Below are positions 15,297 to 26,800 of a stretch of DNA of 64,000 bases, piece by piece. Both the position numbers and the translations under genes were made by a program. Within the stretch, counting starts at the first letter, position 1. Every line of letters starts with the position of its first letter. Under the pieces are notes generated by a model that was not told where the DNA came from, ran no database searches, and was given only the letters and a program-made list of their open reading frames with translations. Source of the stretch: Aquila chrysaetos chrysaetos (taxonomy: Eukaryota > Chordata > Aves > Accipitriformes > Accipitridae); NCBI RefSeq assembly GCF_900496995.4, contig NC_044018.1:6720501-6784500 (forward strand), read 5' to 3'.

Positions 15297-15935
15297 GAAA
15301 TCATAGCCCTGCAGGCGTGCGCACGTCTCTAACTCCTCTTGTTTATTACCCATGCTACATGCGTTTGCATAGGGGCATTTCAGTTGGGCCCCCGATGAAG
15401 CTGACTTACTGGCTGGAGTGGCTGGAATTCCTTTGTGCTGCTCTTCAGGTGCTCTCCTGCTGACCTGTGATCCCTCTCCAGGCTCTGGGCATCTATTGCT
15501 GGCACTGGGATCAAACTGGCAGGAGTGGGATGGATTGAGGTTCCCCTCCTCCAGCAACTTTGGTGTAAAGCCCCCTTCACCAGCTTGCCAAGCCTATGAC
15601 TGAAGATGCTCCTGGCAGATGGACCCCATCAGCCCCCAGGAGACCAGGTTTCTCAAACTGAGTCCCATGGTCTAAGTAGCCAAACCCCTGGCTGTGGCAC
15701 CAGTCCTGTAACCATTCATTGATTTGCCAGATTTGACTGGCCCTTTCGAACCCTTGCTCTGATTGGGAGGACTGATGAAAAAACTACGTGCGCTCCAGAG
15801 TCCCTCACAGCTACTCCCAGGGCTCTGTTATCCTTCTTGATACTCCTCAGACTGCTCCTGGCTGCATCACCAATGCCCACATGAAAAAACAGTAGTGGAT
15901 AATAGTTGGTGGACTGTACAAGGCTTTTCCTTGCT
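15297..15935 (-). mobile_element. CR1 LINE fragment: ORF1 esterase end plus ORF2 endonuclease start
   Basis: Read on the minus strand, broken frames match a CR1 non-LTR retrotransposon. First comes YYPLLFFHVGIGDAARS, then AHVVFSSVLPIRAR, which correspond to the SGNH-esterase domain of CR1 ORF1. After a frameshift near 15725 comes QINEWLQDWCHSQGFGYLDHG, and then LGADGVHLPG with the DGVHL catalytic-block motif. After about 150 bases comes LKCPYANACSMGNKQEELE, the typical N-terminus of the ORF2 endonuclease. Homology stops near 15297, so the rest of ORF2 and the 3' end are missing. Stops and frameshifts show it is an old, inactive copy. Borders are approximate and set by where the protein-level match fades. 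Confidence 0.8.
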
Positions 15936-18900
15936 TTTCCAGTAAACAAGCTGGTAACTGTTTACTGGCACGCTGTGAAACTCAGCCAAGAAATTGTGCA
16001 GAGTGCTAGCACCATCAAAAAATGACCCCACGTGTCCTCATAGCAGCAGGTCCTTTAATAAGATGAGAAGCAAGCACAAGGCAACTTTCCAATTACTTTA
16101 ATATGCATAAGAAATCGTGTTGTGCCTGGTCATGGCTTTGTGATCTTTCAGTGGAATTGCTATTTGGTAGTGACTTGCTCTTGCATCTTTATTGCTTATT
16201 TAAAATGTGCCTCTGCTTGGACTGGAGTTTTGTAATAGTGGCACTTTGGGCTTCCACATCTATTGCCTTGGAAAACATCACATTAAAACTTGCTCAGCTG
16301 TACAAATCCCAGCCTCGCAGACAGAATTCAAAACATCGCTGGCGCCTTCCTGGGTTCCCTGTAAAGCACTGACAAAGCCAACCCCAAATCTGCAGTACTG
16401 ATCACATCCCTGTGACTGTACCCCTCTCACCACACGCTGTGAAAGTGCCCTTCTGGCTTCTGCTTCGATTTGATAACTTCAGTACACGTCAGATGTACTC
16501 CACCGCTGAAATGCATTTACCTCCACTACTCCACCAAAACATATTTACCTCTATTGTAGAGCACAGTATTAAATTATTAAGTAATTTACTGCCTACAGGA
16601 GCTGGGAGTGGTATTGCTTACATTAGGAGGTGCTGGGCTGCACAGGTATTGCAATAGTTAGGTTTAACTGATGTCCTGCTCCCTACTCTAGTGGTACCCA
16701 GAACTGCTAGGGGTTTTGTGACAAGTGTCTCCTGTCCCAGCTTTGTCCCTCTGCCGCGTGGTGACAGGTCCTCCTCTTTTGCTAAAATGTAACTCGGTTC
16801 ATTGACGCTATATAATATCCCTGAAAAAAATGGGAAAATCTCTTTTCTCAGCCCTTACCCACAACCAGTGCCATGCCCAGTGAGCCATCCTGTCAAAATC
16901 ACCCCCTAACACCCTAAAATGGGAATCGGGACAGAGGAACCCGCTTCCACCTCCAGGTTCCCGTCCCCACGGTTCTTGTACTGGGAATCACTGAGAGCAA
17001 ACCCAACTAAGTAGCACACTTCCTTACATCAAATAGTTGCTTACACACCAAAAGAGGTCCCATGGAGGAGCTACCTGCCACTGCCACCTGGCTACAATGG
17101 CGATGAGTTCCCTGGAGTCTCATGAATGCACGTAGCTCCCCAACTGCACACAGTAAGAAATGGTATTGCTTTTTTAATGGAGATAGAGGGAGCTGCAAGT
17201 GAATTGGTTTTTCTTTTCCTGTTGGTTAGCCTTGTAGAAGGCTTTTTCCCAACTTCAGACCTATCCAAGTGTGGGAAGAGTCACTCTTGGAGGTAAACAG
17301 ACATCCCTTCAAGTCCTGTATGAAGATCCAGGGTGTTGAACTCACAGCTGTGGGTTCAGTTGCTGAGGGACCAAGAAACATCAAAGCTTGTTGAACTGAG
17401 TCCTGCCCAGGCTTGCTGGTGTTGGCACCAAGGAACCGTGGTGGCTGGTTGTGGCCCTGGACAGCTGCTGAGCTATTGGCCCAGAGCAGCCTGTGGATGA
17501 CTGAGTGACCAGTGGGACCTTGACAAGCTCAGGGATGGGAATTCAAATTAGTCCCACAGAGAAGCTGAAGGCCAACCCAATCCTAGTCTGTAGGACTGGA
17601 CAGGTGGCACTGGGTAAACCTTCATCACTTCTCTGAGTCAAGGACCAAGAATCTGGCCAATCCCATCTAGGTTTTCCTTATAATCCCTCTCCTGTCTAGA
17701 CTTTGATTTCCCACAATCTCTGGTTTTCCCCTTGGAAAAGGCTTGTGCCTTTCCTTTCGGCAGCCCTGTGGGATGGAGCTGACCCCGTGCAGAAGTGTTG
17801 AATGTCACGGAGGTGCAGGTGGGCATCTCATCGAGATTGGGTATGGAGCTGGACAGGACAAGAGTGGGACACTTGGCTGCTTCATGGTGTTGCGCATCTT
17901 CTCTTCCAACCATGAGTAGTGATGTAGACCTGTGACATATTGGCGGAATATGGGAATTTTTTGAGCTTTTGAGGTGTATAGATCACAGGTGGGCAACTTC
18001 TTACCTTACAGATAAATGGACAGTAGGTGTAAGAAGCAGTGGGTGAATGTTTCTGAGGCGATGGAAATCTAATCATCCTCACATTTGTTATGTGCTTTGT
18101 GTTCTGGAAACAAGATCCAGGTCCACAGAGATGTTTAGGAACATCATTCTTATGTAGGCTCCTAACCTTTGTCAGCACCCATGGGTGTTTATGCCACTGG
18201 TAGAAGCTAGGTGCTAGCTATCTTTCACACATCTGGCTTCAAGCTGTCGTTTTGGCAGACATGCAAGGAGCTGGCCTGGCTGGAAGAGAGCAAACACAAA
18301 ATACAGTGTGTCCTGCGTGGGAGCGTCGGTCGGGAGGGGACGTTCTGCATCTCTGCCTCCAGCTCACTGAATCACATCACCCACGCCCGGTAAACGGACT
18401 TCATCGGGCATGTTCTTGGCATCGTGCCTCCATGCACAGCACTTTTTGTGTTCTTCCTGAGACTCATGAGGCTGAGCTGTGTGTTAGCTTGACAGAGGAT
18501 GTACTAGAGGGTGGCAAGAAAAATCCAGAGGAACAGAAGGACCTCACAGGCTATCGGGGTCTCCAGGGAACTGGGACCGAGTCACTGCAGAAAGACACAG
18601 GGGAAAAAAAATCAGACAGATATGTAGATGCTGCTAGACCAAGCCCAGTGCAAACCAAACTTGAGCTCAGGTTTTCAGTGTCACCCTTTTCCCCCCAGTA
18701 TTTTGCATCAAGGAAAAAAAACTACTATTTTTCTCCCCTGGTTCTAATTGCAGGCAAATGAAAGGAGCTATGTCTGATCAGAACAAACTATGGGAATTTC
18801 AAAGGATATCCAAGCATTTCATTTTGAAAATTTAGAAATGTCACGTGCATTTTAGCCTCTGTGTAGTCCTTTATAATGCACAACCTATGGCAAAGATGGG

Positions 18901-21900
18901 GGAAGAAAAAAAAAGGGGAATAAAATCATTGTAAAATGAACAAGATCAGCAGGGCTTATCTGGAATTGTCAAGGCAGCATGATTCAACAGTATCTGGACA
19001 TTTTTCAGTGCTGTTGCAAGCAGGAATGGGAAGGCAGAGGCTGAGTGCAATCCCTCTGGGTCCCACTGAAGCTTTCAGTGCCATGCAAGAGTTGTCCTCG
19101 CCCACGATCAGCTTTTCAGGAGAAGCACTTTGAAGCCCAGTAGCTCTTTGCAGGTTTATTCTCATGGGGGCTGCATTTCTGCAAATGTAAGATATGAGCC
19201 ATCTTTTTTTTTTTTTTTTTTTCCTCTTGCATTTGCTTTCCTAACGTTAGCCTCCAGAGGGCGAAAAACCTTCAAAAAGACGCTGGGAAGAGCTCCAGCC
19301 AAGCTGGAGGTGATCTGCTTGCAAAACCACAGAAGACAGACCCGTGATAAGGAATTCCCCCCCAAATCATGCTTTTTCCGGCCCATTTCTATGATGACGT
19401 CTCCAGCCTCCAAGCCTGACCACTGCTGGGAAGGTCTGGGAAATGGGCTGGGTGAGAGAAGAGGAACATGAACTCCTGACTCAGGGCTTCCTGGAAAGCT
19501 TTTGGGATGATGAAATCGGCTAGTGCCTTACGTCAGGTGGGAAGTTTTTCAGTGGCTTGCCCCGGGAGCTGGTTCACAACGCCAGAAATCCTGGGCGATG
19601 AAGGAAAGTCCTAATGCCGCTGATGCAGACGTTACGCTCCTTTTCAATACAGTATACAAGCAGTTTCCTTGCAAAGCGCTTTAGGAAAGAAGGGGATCTG
19701 CCACTTGCCAAATTCGGAGGGAGTAGAAAATCCTGCCGGATCAGAGCATCCTGATGTTCTATCCCTAACCCAGAGCCCAAAGTGATGTAGGAATGGGTCC
19801 CAGGACAGCCAGTATTAAAGCAAGGGCTGGATGGTTTTGAGGACAACACATACATCGCCGCTTGTTGAAGAAACCCAATTCCTGGGAAATACTGAGTGCT
19901 CTGAAAAACAGGTCTTTTGCATATGTCTCCAAAGGAACTAGAAAAGTAAGACCTGGTGGGAATATCATACTCATGGACAGAGAGGATATTGCTGGCTCGC
20001 AGCTGAAAAAAAGGTATTTAAGAGGGTACGGAGACAAGATGGAATGAGATAGGAGCAGTTTGGGGGTGAGGAGATGGGAAATGGGGCTGAGGAAGGTGAC
20101 TGAAGGAGAAATAGGACTACTGGGGGCCTCAGTGTTTGGAATATTTCAGTGTATGGAATATTTCAGTGTATATATACATACATACCAGCTATACTTTTAG
20201 TATACTCACTCTATATAGTATAATTCAATTCTGTAGTATATTTATGATGAGATGGGAGGCCACAAGCCACAGCCTTGCCCCAGGCTTGCTGCTGGGCTAC
20301 GGGAGCATGCTGCTGTCAGCTGGAGGGACCCAGCACCTCTGCATCCATCCTGGCACCATCACTGAAATAAGCTGAGTAACTGAATCATTTACTGCTACGT
20401 TTCTGTCAGATCTCATTACACAGCACCTGAGTTATTTTTCCGGTTGAGTGATTGCCTGGATTCAACCGTGGTGATGCTAAATATCCCATCCCTGATGAAG
20501 TCCCTGGCAATAGCCTCAGAGGTGACATTTGGTCAAGGCTGGCACTTTCTCCTGCAGAAATAATGTTGTCGGGGTATAATCCTGATGTGGATGTGGTCCT
20601 GCCTCATCTGGTATCACAGCTCACCGCCGGCAGAAGGGGAGAAGTTCGAAGAAGGGACGCAGGGAAGATCAAACAGCTCCTGCAATGAGAAGGTCAGGAC
20701 TCCTTGTCTTTGAGAAGACATGGCTGGAGGGGAAGCATGATGAGGCTTATGAAATTGAAAGAGGGCAGGCTGTTCACTGCTTCATCCAATGAAAAATAAA
20801 ATTTAAAATAATTAATTAAATAAATAGATAGAACTACAGCAGCTACTAGGAAGAAAATTAACTCTATCCCAGCCAAAACCAGGACAGGGCATCAGCTGAG
20901 GTTGCCAGGCTCAGAACAAACAAATCAGCCAGTGTTTGGTACAAAGTCTGGCAAGGAAGCTTTGGGTGGCAAAGGCCGGTCCTGCTCTCTCCGAAGGAGC
21001 ACGGGATGGTCAGGGGAGAGAAACCCATGGGGGTCACCCAGCACGCAGAGCCCCCAGCTGCTGTGGGCATTCCCCAAGGCACAAACGGTCAGAGAGAGAA
21101 GAGTTTGCGGAGGAAATGTCATTACCTGTTATTATGCCTTTCCCAGACGTCTGCTTCTGGTGAGCGTCAAGGACAGGACAGTGGGTGACTGGGACGCGCG
21201 GGTGACCCAGCACAGCGGTCCTGTCCTGTTCTTATAACCCCTTCAACTGATGCAAAGAAGCTGCAGCAGAGACGGCCCCGGGCAGAGCCTTTGCAGGCTC
21301 ACCTCAGTTAGTTACACTATTTCTCACCTTGCTTTTGTAGCACAGGCGTGGGTGGCTTGTGCCAGCACAGATGCTGTCCTTATGCCAGTCCAGTTGGAGA
21401 AACACCTGGAAACAGATCCCCCACGTTCATCCATCTGCGTTATACCAAGCTAAGGTGTCTTCCCTCTGCCTCAGCTGCCTCTTGCATCCAATAAATCCTG
21501 AATTGTTTTTTGCACAGTCCAGCATTAACAGCACAGATGGAGCAACTGTATTGGAATATGCACGGCTTTTAGTAGAGAGGAATAAATTATAATGGTACAC
21601 AGAGGCTTTTTTCTATGGCTAGGACCAGCATAAATATATCTTACAAAAAAAAGACCTCCTTTTCCCTTTGTCTCCTTTGCTATCCAAAATAATCATCCTG
21701 GCCAAATGCTTGTGCAGAACTGGCTTGGGCTCGCAAAAGAGTTTTTAAAAACTCCATCCTTCAATTTTTAATTTGCATGTATCTGACATCGAAGGGGCTA
21801 AACATGAGCACTGCAAAGCTCGTGTCTTTTTCATTGCCACTTTTCAGAGTGTTACTGTGTTTTGAAGTGGTTTGTACTGAAGAAGATCGAATGTCAAATA

Positions 21901-23544
21901 CAGGGAGCAGTAACAAGACTGTTGTCAGAGCAAATCCACCTTCACAGCATTTCCCAAACATTTTGCCTTTATTCTGCATTTTGTGTGGATGCTCAACCTA
22001 CTTGTTTCATTTCCTTTTTCTTTTTTTTTTTTTTTTTTTTTAGAAAAAATAAAGCAGATGAGATTTGAAAGCAGAGAACATGCCAAGTGCTTCAGAGAGT
22101 TTTTCTTGCAGTGTTTGTCAGGTCCTTCATCTGGAGCTGCTGGGCTTGACAGCCTGTGAACTCCTATTTCTTTAACCAAAGCCCCGAAAACATGATATTC
22201 TGCTTAAACTACCCTAACCCTTTAAACTACTCTAACCTTTTATAGCTGTTTAAGCTGCTTAAGATACAGTTACAGTTCGGATAAATTCAGACGCTAAAGC
22301 GTTGCGGAGTAGCCCGAATGCTATAAACTCTCCTGGCTTTGAAATGATCTCAAAATTGAAAATGTTTCAACTGGTAGTATTTAAATATTCATTGCTCTAA
22401 ATCTAAGAAATTTGCTTCTAAATAGGATTGAATTATGAGCCTCAAAGAGATTTGCAGCACAAAGCAGCCCCATTTGCAGGGAGCCTGAGCAGCAGTTTTA
22501 AAGTTATTAACTTCTGCAGTTAGGAAATTCCTCCTTAAGTGGCATCTTTAACAAATGCTTCACGAAATTGCCTTCACCAATCAAAAAATACAGATGCAAT
22601 TAATTTGTCTCGAATTTTAAACCTCACTGACATCAGCAAAATGAGCTGTATTTTATCTCCCTGGCTCCCACTACCCAAGCCGAGTGCAAAATCTGGCAAT
22701 GGCATAAAATCAGTACGGCTTGATGTTTTTGTGCTCGTTTGCTCAGATTCATTAAACCAGTTGTGATGGGAATGTGCAATCACACATGCAGGCAGGCACA
22801 AACCCAAAACCGTTGCTGGGATGAGATGGAGCAACCCAATCCCAGGTGCAAGGCAGGCTCTTTTTAAGTTGCGAGCACCACGTGGGCCACCCTTTAAAAT
22901 TGCCAGCAGCCCGGGCAGTTATGTGCATCCGTATGATGCTGTGCCGGTGGGTTTGTGCCAGCTTTTAGCCCGTTGTCGTAGGGATCAGAAGAGGTGACAC
23001 CAGCCTGGGTGAGGAACAGATGCTTCCAGTGCACAACAAGATGCAATGTGTTTGTGGCCAAGTTTTTTTCCTGCCGAAAGGACAGGACGTGATTTTCCTG
23101 GCTGAAATAGGACAAGACCTTGTTGGGTCACCTCTCCCGCCTCCGCCTGACTGTGGAATCAAGTTAAATATCAAACTCTTCAGTCGGACCCATTAACCAG
23201 CTCCAGTGCTGCTGAGAGTCCCTGGGATGGAAGCAGTGGAAAAATGTGCCGGTGTGGGATGCAATGCAGTGATGTGCTGGGCATTGAGCTTATCTGAAAC
23301 GCCCAGCGAAACCCTGTGGGGAGCCAGGTCTGCAAGCTGGGGGACGGTGGGGAGCCTGCTCACTGCGGCGATGGGGATGGATGATCTTCCAACCACCACG
23401 TGTCCCAGGAGAGCCACATGGGGCTTGATGGTACTTCCCCTGCGCCATCTCCCCAGCCGATAGTGGGTGCAGGTCCTTGGCATGGGACTTGGGCACCTAC
23501 AGCCCACGAGGAGATCCTGCAAGTCCCACTCAACTCTTTGATCA
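15936..23544. other. Intergenic region, no gene recognised
   Basis: No coding exon is recognised. It contains T-runs at 19204-19222 and 22021-22041, an exact 17-base tandem duplication at 20138-20171 running into AT-rich sequence up to about 20240, and an AT-rich, single-copy-looking stretch at about 22200-22780. Open frames of up to 169 codons (18252-18761, plus) lack recognisable domains. Confidence 0.6.
20138..20171. repeat. Exact 17-base tandem duplication
   Basis: GGAATATTTCAGTGTAT occurs twice head to tail and runs into TATATACATACATA. Confidence 0.9.
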
Positions 23545-23827
23545 GGAATCATAGATTAGTTTGGGTTGGAAGGAACCTTTAGAGGTCATCTAGTCTAACC
23601 CCCCCTTCCATGGACAGGGACATCTTCAACTAGATCAGGTTGCTCAGAGCCCCGTCCAACCTGGCCTTGAATGTTTCCAGGGATGGGGCATTGACCACCT
23701 CTCTGGGCAACAGTTCCAGTGTTTCACCACCCTCATTGTGAACAATTTCTTCCTTCTATCTAGTCTGAATCTACCTTCTTTTAGTTTAAAACCATTATCC
23801 CTTGTCCTATCTCAACAGGCCCTACTA
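23545..23827 (-). mobile_element. CR1 LINE 3' end, 5'-truncated
   Basis: The 283 bases match the well-known CR1 3' end in inverse orientation. The left edge carries the terminal octamer-type repeat (GAATCATAGATT on plus). It is followed by the TTTGGGTTGGAAGGAACC and GGTCATCTAGTCTAACCC blocks and, further in, CTCTCTGGGCAACAGTTCCAGTG and the CTTGTCCTATC motif. On the minus strand this is the end of ORF2 plus the short 3' UTR. It is truncated at 5', as most CR1 copies are, and carries stops. Confidence 0.93.
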
Positions 23828-26800
23828 AAAATGGGCCACTTAATTTCCTCAAACTCCAGCCTGGAATTGGTGCCCAGGCTGGCACCAGTTGCGGCAGTGT
23901 TGGGCATCATGCATTGGGGCACAGGGACCATCCGTGGCCTTTAATGAAGAATTTCAGGTACTTCAGTGGTGCTGGTCATGGAGGTTTCCCAGAGCTGGAG
24001 GATGGGGAGTTCTATGGGGTGCTGCAGTGAGGATTACGTTAAATAGGATTTTAATGTGGTAATGTCAGCTTCCCAAATGCTCCAAAAACTGGCAAGCACA
24101 GGCAAACAGCTGCTTACTCTGGTCAAAACACGCATTTCTTTTTATCTTCAGAAAAATGTCTCCTCTGGAAGGAAATGGCTGCACATTTAGAGATGGATGG
24201 TGGTAAGACACCGGCATTTCAGCACTGAAAATTACACCTTGTGCTTTTTAACAGAGCCTCGGGGAGCAAACGAATGACGCAAAGGACAGGCGCTGCAAGC
24301 CTTAATGTCACGGTCTCGCCACTTCCCTCCCTCCCACTGGAGCTACCAGTGGGGAGCATCTGGTCTTTCTCCGAAAACCACCTGCAATTTATTGCTCCGA
24401 TACTATGAGCCCAAACATCACCCTTGGAGCAGCGGGGTGTAAATCTGTGCTACTCGCCGTGGGACTGCCACCGCGGCAGGGCAGCTCGTGGTGGGCATCG
24501 TGCTGTCACCTTCAGCCTGGAGGAGGGTTGGGGCCAGCCGAGCAGCACTCATGCCTCTTGCAGCCCCCTCTAAGAAATGCTAATTGTGCAGCGCTTGCTT
24601 GAGCCTCGGCTCTATAATTAGCAGTGCTGCGTCAGCGTGCGTTGATGTCGCAGTGTTAATCGCCCAGTTTGTTTTCCAGGAGCTGCTGGGACTCCAGAAA
24701 AATGAGGGGTTATTTCGGGTGACTTGTCCATCATGCAGTTTCCCTGGGTCCGTCCGTCGCCACTGAGCACAAGTTTGCCATGTAATGGCAGTGCTGGATT
24801 TTTACGGTGACTAACCAATAAGTCTGATTGGGAAACACTCACAGAGTTTGAAACACAGTCCTGTGGGCATCATATTGAGACCCCAGTGGGTGACACTTGC
24901 GAAGAGAACTGGAACCTGGCCTGGGGACCCAGCCCCAGCCTGGGGGTAGCACCAAGTGCCAGGGCAGCATTAGAGGCGTTAACGCCAAAGGAAGGGTTTG
25001 CTGCCCTCAGGGGAGGTATTTTCACCCCTTCAAACACCCAAACCCCAAACTGGAGGGTCAAGTCCCCTGTGGCTCTTGTGCATTGTGGCAAGCATGCCAA
25101 AATCAGTGAAGCTGAATGCTATTTTAGGATACAAGCCAGGTGCTGTAGCACTGCCTCTTCCATGGATACACATGTATTCATTTAAAATCTGGCATGCCGT
25201 CCTAGTCTGGTTCCTCCAGAGGGGTCTTGAATAGACCAGAGCACCTGTGGCTCGGGATGTCAGCTCACACTGAGACCCGCATGGCCATGCACGGCAGCAA
25301 AGCGCTGTTGGCATTATTCATCCACGGGGATCAGGTGCAGGAGTGCATCGCCTTGGGGGTGGATGCAGGAAAACAGCCCCCCCAGCCCTTCCCACCCCAC
25401 ATCCTTCCACACTGAGCTCTTCCAGGGATGCAGCTGTAGGACAGGGGGAAGCGGAGCGAAACAAAGGGAGTGGGAAAGGACAGTTAAAGAAGGGGGGGAC
25501 ATTTAGTATGAGGTGCAGAAAATCCAGGTTACTTTTATTTTTCCCATCAAAACAGTTTTTCTTTTTTCCCCACAGTGTGGAATTGCTCGGGTATCCTAGG
25601 TACACGCTGACATTCTTCCATAGCACGTGCCCACACGCATGAGTTCAAAGATTACATCTGCTGGTGACCTGCCAGGATTTGGTCCCTGCTGGACCAGCTT
25701 TTATTTCCCTGCCAGATCCAGAAAATCTTGTAGGTTTGTCTCTTTGGCACTTCATCCCGCACGCTCATGGCACAACTGAGTAGCTGCAGTTACCGAGCGA
25801 GTGTCACCCCAAATTTATGTCACCACAGGAGGGAGAAGAGCCAGAACTATTACGTGTTTATTATATTAGTGGCCCTATTTCTAGGCCAACAGCAAGACCA
25901 AGGCGTGTTTTGCAGAAGCCTGTGTGCTTTATACTGGGCAACAAATCCTGACTCAGGCTATTACATAAATTATTTATCACAATCACAAAAAGTTAGAGGA
26001 GAGGAAGGCTGAATTAGTCCAGACGAGGCAGTTGATGGAAGTGAAGTGAAAGCATAAACAAACGCAGGGCCATGATGAAGACTCCTGATTTCAAACAGGC
26101 AAAGCTTACAAACTGAGCATCGCCGGAGCTCGGCTGCAAATGCCACCAGTGCGAGGACCATCCCTGCCATGGTTTTGGCCCAGGAGAGCTCACACCCTCC
26201 CAAAAGTCTCCTGTGCACTGCTCGGGGTGGGAGGACAGGGACATCACCTTGTCCCTGGGGGGAATTTGGACAGGGTCACCCCGTGCAAGAGGGTGAGAGT
26301 TCATGTTTCGGCTGGGGTCACACCATACCGGCTGGCCCTGGTGCTGTTGAGTTTATTCACCATCTCAAGGATATTAGGAATAAACGACAAGACTGCAAAG
26401 AATTAAAGTAAGCAGGGTTTCCCAGCAGCGAGGGCCCTCCCTTGGATGTCCACAATGGGAAGGGAGAGGGGACCAGCCAGGAGCTGAGCTCTTCAAATAG
26501 GAGAAAGCAAGGAGAAAGACCCACCACGCCACGCAGAAATGTGGAGCTCCAGATGAATACAAGTGCGGCCCTAAAACAGGGGCAGGCACTCAACAAATAT
26601 TTAACTTCTTAAATTGCCATCCGTTGCCCCGAGCCAGGCAATGGAAGTGGGGAGGAAGTCTGGAGGGAAGCTACAAGAAGATCCTTGAGGTTAGTGCAGA
26701 GCTGGATGTTACTTCACCTTTCATTAGCGACATATGCTGATGGCACATGGCTGTCCCCGTGCGTTGGATGTACCGAGGATGACCCTGAGGTCCGGAGCAG

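Noticed and set aside
17221-17640. Possible LTR or other repeat
   Set aside because: No terminal motifs, poly(A) signal or second copy could be found by eye.
18252-18761. Open frame of 169 codons on plus in the intergenic part
   Set aside because: No recognisable domain or splice context; length is within chance for this amount of sequence.
22200-22250. CCCTAACCC-like short motifs as interstitial telomere repeat
   Set aside because: Only one full unit is present; the rest is diverged ordinary AT-rich sequence.
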